The notes under the pieces: generated by a model | Seen by the model: the letters and a program-made list of their open reading frames with translations, nothing else | Told to the model about the DNA's origin: nothing | Database searches by the model: none | In this document: positions 32,001 through 44,000 of the stretch, in pieces | How positions within the stretch are numbered: the first letter of the stretch is position 1 | Layout: each line of letters begins with the position of its first letter | Assembly: GCF_000429025.1 (NCBI RefSeq) | Contig: NZ_AUBB01000029.1 | Location: forward strand, 62,001 to 126,000 | Reading direction: 5' to 3' | Source: Actinospineispora spinosispora DSM 44797 | Lineage (GTDB): Bacteria > Actinomycetota > Actinomycetes > Mycobacteriales > Pseudonocardiaceae | DNA: 64,000 bases | Made by a program: the position numbers and the translations under genes

Positions 32001-35000
32001 TCGGAGCGCATCCGGCGCAGTGCGCCGGCCAGCCATGCGGCGTAGCGCCCGACGAGCGCGGGCGAACTGCCCGAGCGCAGCACTCGTGACGGCCTCGGCA
32101 CCGGGTACCGCGTCCCCTGCTCGTCGGTGAGGGTGTTCGACGCGCGGTCGAGCCAACGCAGGTAGCGGCGGATGCGGCTGGTCACCCCGAGCGGCAGCAG
32201 CGCCCGGCCCCGCGCGGTCAGCGCCTGCTTGAACGGGTCCTCGGTGGGGTCCCGGCGGCGCTGCCACCACCGGATCGCGGCCTGATAGCCGATCAGCAGG
32301 ACCGCCACGGCCACGGCACGTGCCACGGTGTGCCATCCGGACTGGTGCTCCCACGGTCGCACGATCACATAGGCGAAGCCTCGGATCAGCAGCGATTCCG
32401 CCATCTTCACCGCCACCTTGCGACCGCGCAGCCGCCCGGCCGCGCTCCACCCGTCGAGCCGGTGGGTCCATTTGTCCAGCCGCTTGCGGATCCGGCGTGC
32501 CCGGTCCGGGTCGGGGTCGCCGTGCAGCCGGGCGAGTGCCCGGCGCCCGCTGTTCACCCGGTGCTCGGAGAGGACTACACCGATCCGCTCGCTGACCGCG
32601 AGGGCCGCTTCCACCGCCAGCACCGTGACGGGTCCGGCCACCAGCAGATAGCCCAGCCCCGCCCACAGGTAGGTCCCGAAACCACCGGCCGGCGCGGCCA
32701 GGTTCAGCCCCGACACGATCTTCGAAGTGACGAACGCGACGGCGGCCGAGGTCAGTGCCAGGCCCGCCCTGCGGCCGAAGTAGGCCTGTCGCTCGCTCAT
32801 CGTGCTCAGGCCCATGGACACGACGAACGACACGACCGCGGCGAGCCCAGGGCCGAGGTGCCCGATCACCAGCGCGGACTGGTAGGTCAGGTTCAGCGCG
32901 AGGTTGATCGCCGTGCCGAGCGCGGCGTCCCGGCGGACATGGGTCAGCCTGCCCTCCGCAGACTCCTGCTGCACCAGCTGGTCACGCCGGAGGTTGCGGT
33001 AGGTGAACCAGGCGGTGACCAGCGCGGAGACGGTCAGCCATGCGCGAGCGCTCTGGACGCTCGGCACGCCGGGCATGGTGAGCACGTCGACGGCGAGCGC
33101 CACCAGGCCGACGCCGCCAGCCCCCACCACCATCCGGACGCTGCCGCGCAGGTCACGCCGCACAGCGGCCCGCACCGTGCTCCCGCGCACGGCGTGCCGC
33201 AGCCAGGCACCCAGCGAAGGGGACTCCCGGAACTCCCCGGGGCCGTCCCGCCGCATGGCGCGCACCAGGCTCCAGCGCGCCAGCAGCACCGTCACGGTCG
33301 ACGAGCCGAGCAGGATCAGACCCGTGAGCGCCCACGAACCGCCGGCCAGGCCGCTCACCAGTGCGGCACCGACGCCGATGCCGAACTGACCCGCCTCGTC
33401 GAGAACGGCCCTGCGCCGTGCGCCGCTGGTGGGCAGCCGCCAGGAAACCTCCGCGCGGAGCCGACCGAGCCAGGACCTGGACTCGAACCCTTCGACCACG
33501 GTGGCGACCGGCGAGTCCCCCATCTCGGTCGGCGGCCAGCTGGCCGCGGTCCCCGGGCTACCGCCCAGTGCGCCGATCCGATCGAGCGCCGCGCGCAGGC
33601 CGAGCCGAACCCGGCCGAGCAGCGCGAGCCCGGACGCGAACACCGCGAGCGCCGTCAGCTCGATCCACCGGGACACCGACCAGAACGCCGACGGCGGGCC
33701 TCGGGTCGGCGCGGGCGATCCCGGGGTGGACGGCACCGGAACGGGCGTGGCGGTCGCGGAAGTGGACGGCGGCGCCGGGGTTGCCGCCGACGAGCCGTCC
33801 GGCGCCGGGGTGCCTGGTCGCGGCTGTCCCGCGCCGGGGGTGCCGGGTCGGCCGCCCTGCGCGGGACGGTGCCAGCCGGGCACGAGGACCTGGTTGTCCC
33901 CGTACAGCCAGTTCCCGCTCAGCCCGGTATCTCGCAGCGCGTCCACCAGCGGGGCGTTCGCCGCCCGCACCTGCCGCCAGTCCTTGATCCCGGCCCGTGC
34001 CGCGATGCGCGCCCAGGAGTCGCCCGAGTGCGGCTGGACCTTCCACACCCCCGACGTGTCGCCGGGAATGAACACCTCGGTTCCGGTCGGCAACGTCCGG
34101 TCCGGTCCTGGTGGCAGGTGCGGGTTCAGCTCGTACAGTCGGTCCTCGGTGAGCCCCGGCAGCCCGTACAGGTAGCCGGCGACGCTGTCCCCTGGCTGCG
34201 ACAGCGTCCGGATCGGCTGGGTGACGCCGCGCACCTTCTGCTCATGCCGCGCCATGTGCACACCGCGCGGTGTGACCAGGGAGTGCGCGGTGTACGGTGC
34301 GACCGGCGCCGCCGAGGCTGGCGGGCCGCCGAGGAGCAGGGTGAGCGAGGCGGCGATCACGAGTCCGGTGATGACGGCGGCGGCTTTCGCCGCGATTCGG
34401 GCCGCTGTCCGGCGCTCAGCAGCCCTCCCCGTCGTAGCGCGCGCGACGGCGGAGCCGTTGGGTGGCGCGACGGTGCTCCGAGCAGCAGTAGCGGACGTTG
34501 TCCCGCCCGGGGACGACTCGAACCGCGCGGTCACAGCCGGGGAGTTCGCAGCGCGGCTGGGAGTCCGTGCCCGAGTGGTGCTCGAAGAGCCCCTCCCCCG
34601 GTCGCTGGAAGAGCGGGGCGGCGATCGGCCGAGACTTGTCCATCTGAATCCCTCCATCGGGTGTACCCCGACGGCCCCCACGGCCGCCGGTGGGGTGTGT
34701 GGTTCGCCGGGGAACAGGGAGAGCTGATCCCCGGTGCCGGGGTCGGCGCGGGTGTCCCGGTCGCCGTCCCGCGCCGCGGCCGGGTGCTCGCCCGGCGGCG
34801 GCATGATCAACTGGCGCAGGACCGCCGGTGGCGGCATGCGCAGGGTCTTGTCCTGCCGCACCTGCTGCTCGGTGCGCCCGGCCAGCCGGGCCGCCTCGCG
34901 GTCGGCGAGCATGCGCAGGTGTTCCGGGCTCAGCAACGGCAGCCGGGCCAGCACCGAAGGGTCGACGAACACCGCCAGCTGCCCATGGCGTCGGGGGTCG

Positions 35001-38000
35001 GGCGCGACGAACAACAGCACCCGCTGGCCCGGCAGAAGCTCCAGCAGCCCCGGCGCCAGGTAGAACGCGGCCCCGCCCCAGGTTCCGGTCAGCGCGAAGT
35101 CGGTCGCCTCAGGTGCGACCTCGGTCAGTGACGGGCCGATCAGCCGCAGCCAGGCCAGCACCGCCCGGTACTGCCCGCCGTTCAGCACGGTCGCCGCGCC
35201 GGTGCGCGGGTCCGCCGATGCCGCGCCGCCGATGCGGTCCCCGATGTCCGGGAGTCCGGCCGTACCGGAGCCGTCCCGCGCCCACCGGCCCCCGTGGGTG
35301 GTGCGGAACCAGTCGACCGCCCTGGCGACACCCAGGATCGCCAGCTGGGTGCCGATCACCACCGCGACGGCGGCCAGGTAGCCCCAGCCCAAGGCCACCG
35401 CGGTCAGCCCGGCGCCGAGGCCGGCACCCAGGTTCACCGCCACTATCGAGAACGAGACCGTGTCACCGGGCCGCGAGTCGATCAGGTCCTCCGGCGGGCC
35501 CCGCCGCTGGATGGCCCACAGCAGCAGCCCCAGCAGCCCCAGCGCGGCACCGGTGATGATGCCCGCGGCCAGGGCATTCGTCGTCAGCCAGACGAAGGTG
35601 ACTCCGTAGACAAGCAACGCACCGTCGTCGAGCACCAGGCCCAACCGCTCGTAGCGGGCATTGCCCTTCTGATCGCGCAGGTGCTCCCGGTACAGATGCC
35701 AGGTCTGGTAGGCGACACCCAGAGCCATGGACGAGGAGGTCGTCGCGGTGATCATCGCGGCGAACGGCCCATTGGTCGACGAGGCCATCACCGAATACAG
35801 CATCACCACCATGCCGATATCCATGATCCCGGGGCCCAGCACCGCGAGCCACGCCCAGACCGACCGCAGGCCCTTCGTCATGCTGCGCATCGGACCGTCC
35901 GACTTGTTCAGCAGGCGTTCCAGCTTGGTCAGGTTGAACCGGGTCACCACTCCGTCGTGGGCCAGCGCGAACATGAGCCCCATCGCCACGTTCATCCAGC
36001 CGTTCGACAGTGGCAGGACGTCGCTGATGTTCGTCTCGATGCTGGTGAACCGGGTGAACACGACGACGGTCACCGCGGCGATCAGTACTCGCGCCATTCC
36101 TCGGTGCCGGGAGCCGCTCGCCTCCAGCCACAGGCCCCGCTTGGAGTCCAGGATCGAACCGATGCCGCCGCGCAGCGTCATCGCGATCGGACCGATCACC
36201 GGGGCCAGGATCGGTTCGTGGAGCGCACCGAACACGGTGATCAGCAGGGCGACGGTGTAGCCGAGCGGCAGCACCCCGGCCCACCATCTGGTGGTCGCCC
36301 ACGCGAGCACCGACCTCGGCAGCCGCCGCAGCCGGGACAGGCCACGCTCGGTGCCGGTCGTGCCGTTGGCGACCGCGGCGGTCCGTGCGGCGTCGGCCGC
36401 GAGCTCCCCGCGCCCCGCCGCGATGTGACCGGCGGCCGCCAGCGCCGGCGAGTCCTCGTCGAGGTACCTGACGTGCGGGTCGGTCAGTCCGCGACCGCCG
36501 GTGCCGACCGGGATCACCGTGGCGCCGAAGCTCGGACGCACCGGCTGGATCCCGTGCCAGCGCCTCGGGGTGAGCGTGATGATGTCCCGGGTGAACGTCG
36601 AGGCGTACACGCTGCCGGAGGTCAGGCCGAACAGAGCCGCGTTGCGCAGCGTGGTGCCGGGGCTGCCCATCAGGTACAGGTCGTCGACCGGCAGCACCCC
36701 GGTCCGTGCGGTGATCCCGGCCAGCACGGTGCCGTAGCTGTGCGCGACCAGCGTCAGGTGCAGCGGGCCCTGGTGCTCGGCGCGCAACCCGAACAGGAAG
36801 GAGCGCAGGTTGGGCGCGGCGGCCAGCGCCGGCATCTCCGACCGGGCCGAGCCGACGGTCTGCGGCCAGTCCAGGAAGTCGAGCCAGCCGATGACGGCGA
36901 CACTGTCCGCCCCGGCGGCCAGGGTGGCCCTGCGCAGTGCTCCGGCGCCCCGCATCAGGACCTCGAGGTTGGCGAGCCCGGAGCGCATCCCGGGCGTGTA
37001 GACCACGACGTGCTCGGAGATGTCCGGGTCGCCAACCGCGACTGCCACCCGGCCGTTGTCCGGGTCGAAGGCCAGCAGCATCAACGGAACGCTGTCCGCC
37101 GCGGTGAGCCGGCGGTACAGCCACAGAATCGCCTGGTCCTTCACCGGGTCCCCGGACGGCGACGTCACCGCGGCTCTGAGCCGCTGCATGTTGACCGCGT
37201 GCCGGGTGCCCGCCGGGAAGGCGTTGGAGTTCCCGGCACCGCTGTCGAACCGAGAGTCGGGCGGCGTGCCCGCCCGGCCGCGGCCGAAGTCGACCCGCCT
37301 GAGCGTGGTTCCCGGCAGCAGTCCGAACCGCGCGGCGATCGCGAACAGCCCGCCCAGGACGACGGCCAGCGAGATCCAGACCCAGAGTGAGGTGCCCTCG
37401 GCAGGCGGTCCGCGCGGGCCGGCGTCGGCGACGTCCGGCCGCGACGCGCCGGTGTCCGGCGAGCTGGGGCTGGTGCTCGGCGTGCCGTCGCCCGGTTGCC
37501 CCGGGCCCTGGCCCTGATCACTCGGGCCGGTGTCCTGACCGGTACCCGGTGCGCCCGGGACGATGACCGTCCGGCCGTCGGGCAGCTGGCGCGGGTCCTG
37601 GTGTGCCAGGTCCGGGTTGGCCCGGACCAGGTCCGAGGAGCCGCCGGGCAGGTTTAGCCGGTCGGCGAGTTTCGACAGCGAGTCGCGCAGCGCGGCGCGC
37701 AGCCGCCAGCGCCCGTCCCAGCCGGACGGGATCGTCAGGTGCTGGCCCGGCGTGATGCGGTCGAGCGCGGCCACGTCGGGGAACTGCTCGGCGTTCGCGT
37801 CGCGCCACCGCCGCAGGTCCCGGATGCCGGTCGCCGCCCCGAGGCCGCTGACCGTGTCCCCCGGCTCGACCTCAGCGGTGTCCGGCAGGGTCGCGGTCGC
37901 GCTCGCCGGTGCGGCGCTGACCGAGGCGACGGACGTGATGCTGACCGTCTGGGCATCGGCCGTGGGCTGGTCCAACGTCGCGAACAGCGCGGCGCCGAGC

Positions 38001-41000
38001 GTCAGAGCGATCACGGTCGCTTTCGCCACCGGGATGATCGCGGCGCGCACCCGCGCACCCGCGCGGCGCAGCCAGGCGTGCTCGGACGGCGGTCCGCGCT
38101 GGCGTTTCAGGGCTCGGGCCACCAGGTAGACGTTCACCACCGCGACCAGGCCTGCGACCGCGAGGAAGACCGGCGAGCCGATCGGGCCGTCCAGCACGCC
38201 GAGCAACGAGCCACCGGAGGTCTGGCCGCCGGAAAGATCACCAGCCGCCGCTGTGCCCGCGAAGGTCATGAGCAGGGCGATCCCGGTGCCGGCCACCACG
38301 GCCAGCCTGGCAAACGTCCGCATCCAGCCCGTCGATCGGCTCCGGACACCACCGATCCGGTGGGGATCGACCATCCGCCGAAGCAGGTTCCGGTCGTCCA
38401 GCTTGCGCTCGGCCACCGCCAGGAAGCGCGCGGTCAACATCGGCGAGGAGGTACTCACCCACCCGGCCGGTGCCGTGAGCTGACGATGGATGCTCGACCC
38501 GCTCGAGACGGGGCTGATCAACTCGCCGGCGCTGTCGGTGACGACACCGCCGGACATGCCGCCCGAAACATGTACCTCGTACCTGACCTCGCCGAACTCG
38601 ACGTCGATCACGGCCGCTTCAACCGCCACTCGGATGTGGCCCGGATTGCCTTCGAGCCGCAGTCTCTCGCCGATCTCCACCGGGCGGTTCCGGATCGGGG
38701 CCGCCGTCCACGCCGGCACAGCCCGCCCCGGCTCGGCGCCGCCCAGCCACCGGATGACGAGGTCGATCAACCTGTGTGGCCAGGACCGGTTGCCGAACTC
38801 GACGAGCGCCAGGTCGGGTGCATACGTGTCCTGGAGACGAGCTCTCTGACGAGCGGCGGCGTCCGCCAGATGCCATTGCGGGCTGCCCTTCGGCCCGTAC
38901 TCCTCGACCGTCACCGTCTGCCACGCCCGGGCCCGTCGACCGTCGACCGCGATCCAGACGGGTGCGAAGTGCTCGACGACGTGCAGGGCGGTCAGGACCC
39001 GGAACGGTTCGAGGCTGACCACGGCACCGGTGCCGACCACGTCCCGGCGGAACCGCCCGCCGCTCTCGATGTCCACCACCGACAGTGACGGGTGCAGTCC
39101 CGCCGCCGGCGCCAGGTCCTCGCCCTCGCCCACCGGCCCCACCGTCACCAGCCGCGCCGCGCGCCAGCGCGCACGGAATCGGGCGGCCTGCATCTCCAGC
39201 GCCGTTGTGGCGGGTCTGCCCGCGAGCCACGGCAGCGTGGCACCCAGCCGAGGGTCGGTGGCGTTCAGGTCGATCCGGTACACCGAGGTCGTCCCCTCGG
39301 TCCGGTCCGAACCGGCTGCCTTCCACCGCTGGGCGATCAATTCGAAGATCTGGTCCGGGTCGCTCAGCCACCCCTCGGCCGTGGCCCGGAGGACGCGCGT
39401 CGCGTGGCCCATCGGGGTCAGCCGCCACAGTATGCGGGCGCCACCGACCTGTTGGCCGTCGATCTCCAGGAGCCCGTCAGCACCCCACAGCCGCAGCATC
39501 GGGACTCCACCGATCACCGTCAGCCTGAACCCGGCGCGCACCGCCGCGGCATCGGCGGCCACTACCTGCGCAACCTTGCGCTCATCGGTGAACACCTCGA
39601 GCCTCGGTGAACGATCCACCACCGAGCGCAGCTCGATCTCGCTCACCACCAGGGTCTCGGCAAGATCGGCCAACGCCCAGTGATCCCGACGCTGCCCGTC
39701 CAACAGCGCCAGCACCCGGTCCTCCAGCGGAACCTCCGCGCGGGGCAAGGCCAGGCGAGCCGACTCGATCTGTCCGCGCACCCGCTCGATGTGTGCGGAC
39801 ATCTCATCGGACAGCCGCAGCCCCCGCGTCCCGGCCGCCTTGTTCAGCTGCCGCTCGGCTCGGTCCAACCGGACCACGGCAAGGTCGTGGTGACCCGGCC
39901 CGACCGCGCCGGCCGAGGCAAGGGACTCCTCAGCGGCCGCGACGAGGCGCAGACCCCGGTCGTGAGAACTCCAGGCGCGCGTCGGCCGGTGCTGCCTGCG
40001 GTAGGCCAGCCAGAAACGAACCGACCTGCCGAACACGGCGGCGGTGAGCGCGAGCGCGGCAGCCGTGCCGAGCTCGACCAGCGAGGAGCTGCTCAGCGGC
40101 ACATCCAGAGCCCCCGTCGAGACGAGATCGGCGGCGATCGCACGTGGGACACCGATCGTCAACGGGCCAGCGCCCACCATGCCCAGGACCAGCACGGCCC
40201 TGGACGACCACCAGCGGCGGCGCTTCTTCTCGGTGATCTTCTCGACGGTCTGCCGTAGCCGGGGCACCTCGGTCAGGAGGACCTGGGCGAACGTGTCCCG
40301 CTCCAGCTGCGTCGCGGGCGACAGCGGACCGGTCAGCCGGTCGGCGAGCTCGCTGCGCAGCGCGCGGAACGCCTTCCGGTACTCCCGCGCGGTGAGGCCA
40401 TGGTTCATCTCGGTCAGCACCAGTGCCGTGGTGACGGTCTGCCTGAACCAGACCGGGTCGATGCTCGCCGGCAGGGCGCCGACCCAGTTACCGGTGCGCT
40501 CCAACCACAGGTAGTGCAGCTGCCCGGCGGCCACCGGGTCGAGCATCCGCCGCAGCTCGCGCCAGCCCCGTTCACCCAGCTCGGCGAGCAGTGCGCGACC
40601 CTGCTTCGCCCAGTCAGCCCAGGTCTCGCTGGCACCGGCGCCGGAGTTCTCGGCCATCATCCGGCCGATCTCCCGCGCACGCGCGGCGTGCGGGCCGTCG
40701 ACCGTTCCGGTCCCAGGCTCGATCGGGCGGGTGGAGGTGACCGGGGCGGCGGAATCAGTCCGGCCTCGCGGCGTCGTCGGTTCGCCATCGGGCCGCGCGG
40801 AGTCCGCCTGCTCGCGCCAGGCGGCGAGCCGCGCGGTGAGCTCGGCGACGGCCTCGGGGGTCCGGACGTTCTCCGCTCCGTCCAGCCAGGCCGCCATCCG
40901 CTCCGCGGCGGCGGACCAGGCCTCACTGAACGGGTCGGCCTTGTCGATGCCGGCCGGCAGGTCGTCCAGCAGCGCCTCGCCCAGCGCGGTGATCCGATAG

Positions 41001-44000
41001 ACGCGCGTCCCGGTTCGGGTGTGCACGACCGTGATCAGATTGATCTCCGGTGCGGCCAGTGTCTCGAGCCTGCGGCGCAGCGAGTCGCCGTCCGCGCCGA
41101 GATCGGCGGCCATCGCGCGCGGGCTGCCGCCGGGGTTGGCGCGCAGCCAGTCCAGCACCGCCCTGGCACTGCCGCCGGCAGCGGCGGCCGCGCCCGTCCG
41201 GACCCGGCGTACCGCGAGGACGGCGCCGATCAGTGCGGCACCGGCAGCGAACCCGGACACCGTGGGGGCGCTCGTCGCGAGGTCCAGCAGCACCGACAGC
41301 ATCGAGCGGACCGGGCCTTCGCCCGAGGCCAGCGTCGCCGCCGATGCCGTGGACCCGTGCAACATTCCCGGCGCGAGCAGACCCATGGCGATCAGGCCGA
41401 CCACCGCCAACGCCTTTCCGCCGCGGTTCCACCTCGGCCACCGGTGCTTGACGGCGCTCGACGGGCGATCATCCGACAGCGTGAAGGTATAGGTGGTGTC
41501 CCCGATGGTGATCGTGCTGCCGTTGCGGAGCGCGGTCGGTCCGGTGAGCGGTGTCCGGTCCACCTTGACCGCTGTCGGGTCGTCGAGGCTGTGCAGCCAC
41601 CAACCGTTGGCACGCATGATGAGCACCGCCCTGACCTGGGCAGGCCCCGGCTCGGTGAGGCGCAGGTCGGCGTCCGGGTGCGTCCCGATGATCAGGGAAC
41701 CTCGGTAGATCGTGTGCTCTTGGCCGTGGCGCGTCGACAAGGTCACGCCGGACGCGAATCCGTCGGCGTAGCCGCGCTCATACAGATCGGTATAGGCACC
41801 GGCCGGGATCCGGATGATGAGCCGTTCGTTGCGCGAGACGAGCAGCTGCTCGGACTGCCGTGCGGCGGCGAGGACCTCCTCGACGGTCAACGACATGGCC
41901 TCGGCCAGCCAGCCGACATCCACCCAGTTCCACTGTCCCAGTGCGGCGAGCACCGGACCTGCGAGCCGCTGGCCCACGTGGGCGTCGCGCACGGCAACGA
42001 AGTTCCGCAGCACGGTCTGGAGGATCTCGAGCAGCCAGCCGAACTTGACCCCCTCCGCATCCGACAGGCCGGCCATGAGTTGCGCTCGGGGCAGCGTCGG
42101 CTCCAGGAAGCGGGCAATCTTGATCAGCTGGTTGATCCGTTCCAGGTGGGTGAGATCGTCGAAGCTCGCGTCCCGGTCCACCCAGGAGCGCAGGGTGTTC
42201 AGCGGCGCCAGAAAGGCCAGCAACCCGTCGACGCGTTCCCGATCGGAACCGCTCAGAGCGACGGCGGCAAAGTGGCCCCGCTGCGCGGCCAGCCCGTCCG
42301 TCAACCGGCCGATGCCCTCGTCCAGCCGTTCCCGGAGCTGGGGCAGCGACGCCTGATCGATCGGGTAGCTCGGGTCGAGCAGGCTCGTCCGCGCCGTCGA
42401 CAGCAGCCGCGCCCGCACAGCTGTCTGGTCCGTCGCCAGCGCCTGTTCGTCGGCCAGCATCCGATCCAGCCGGCGAGTGTTCGCGGCCGGATCGCCGCGC
42501 GTCCCGCCGAGCCCGCCCATGCCGAACGGAACCGAGGCCGCCAGCAGCCCCGCCTCGGGCGGCAGACCGTGCCTGACCAGCAGCAGCGCGACCAGACCGC
42601 CCACGGCGATACCCACCACCGCCGTGGTCCTGCCCCGGAACCTCGCCGTCCAGCTCGGCTTCGCACTCGGTGCGGCCGCCACCTCGACGATCAACGCGCG
42701 CCGGTTGACCACCAAGATGTGATCGCCAGCCGAAGTGGCAGGGCTGATCGCGTCGACGCCGCGGATCGCTGCCCACACCCCGAGGTCCTCCAAGGCTCGG
42801 GCCAGCGTGGGCTCACCGTTCGCCCGCGCCTGGGCGATGTCACGCAGCTGAGCATCCATGGCGGCCAGGTCATCGACGACGACGGCGCTCGGGTGCAGAT
42901 AAGCGCGGATCAGCGCGCCGGTTCCGTGCGCGGCGGTTCGGCCGCGACTGCTGTGCAGGCCTCGAGCGAGTCCCTCGTCGGTGGTGAAGTTGTGTCCGGT
43001 ACCGACGAAGTCCCTGGCGTATCCGATGAAGGGGGCCAGACCGGTGCGGAATTCCTCGGCGTTGGCGGCCGCGTCCGGGCCGGAGATGCCTCGGTAGAGC
43101 GGCCGGTGGCCCTGCCGTTCCAGCGCCGAGGCGGCCTCCGCATCCACCACACGCGGCGGACCGCCCATGTTCTGCGCCTCCAGCGCCCTCTGCACCGCCG
43201 CGCGCGGGTGCAGCCCGCTGAGCTGACGCAGCTGCTGCACGTTCCAGTCGGTCAACCGGAGCCTGCCGAACGGAATGGCTGCGGCAGCCGCGCCGAGCAG
43301 TGATGCCGGCTCAGCGCCGTGCAGCGCCAGCAACACCGCGCCGGCCAACGCCACACCTGCGACCACCAGCCCCTGGGCCCAGCGCCGCGGCCGCTTTGGC
43401 TTGGGTTTCCGGTCTGTGTCCGCGCCGAGACCGGCACGCGACCGGACCTGGCCATCGGCTGCCAGCGAGGCGCCGGCGTTGGGCCGCGCCGCGAAGCCGA
43501 ACCGGTACATGAGGGTCAGCAAGCCGCCGTGAAGCTCGACGAATCCGGACAGCTCGCCAGCGGCCGATGGGGGTCCGCGCGGCTCGGCCGGGGACCGGGG
43601 AGTGTTCGACTCCGGATGGGTGTTCACCGAGCCGACCTGCTCGGTGGCGGCAGGGGTGGGCGTGCCGGGGGCGCCGGCAGCGCTCGCTCCGCCGCCGCCC
43701 TTCGTTCCGCCGGCGGCCAGCCCGCTCGCGCCGACCGGGGTCGGCGGCGTCACGGCCGTCTCGCGCGCGGCGGATCCGGCCGGGAAGGCGAGCCGCACCG
43801 ACGGCTCCCCCGCCAGGTCATCGACGATCTCCAGGCCCGAGGACGGGAGCCGCACAGCCTCCTCGACGATCTCCGGGGACTCGTCCAGTTCATCGCTGAG
43901 CTCGTCGACCGACGTCGGTGCACCACCGCGAGCGAGCAGGCCGGCGATGTCCGAGGCGAGCCGGGCCAGCGCGGGTCCCTTGGCGGCCAGCGCCGTCTCA

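Noticed and set aside
40400..43303. A 967-codon open frame on the plus strand
   Set aside because: Antisense shadow of the FHA/ART region; composition dominated by Arg, Gly, Gln and His and no recognisable domain.
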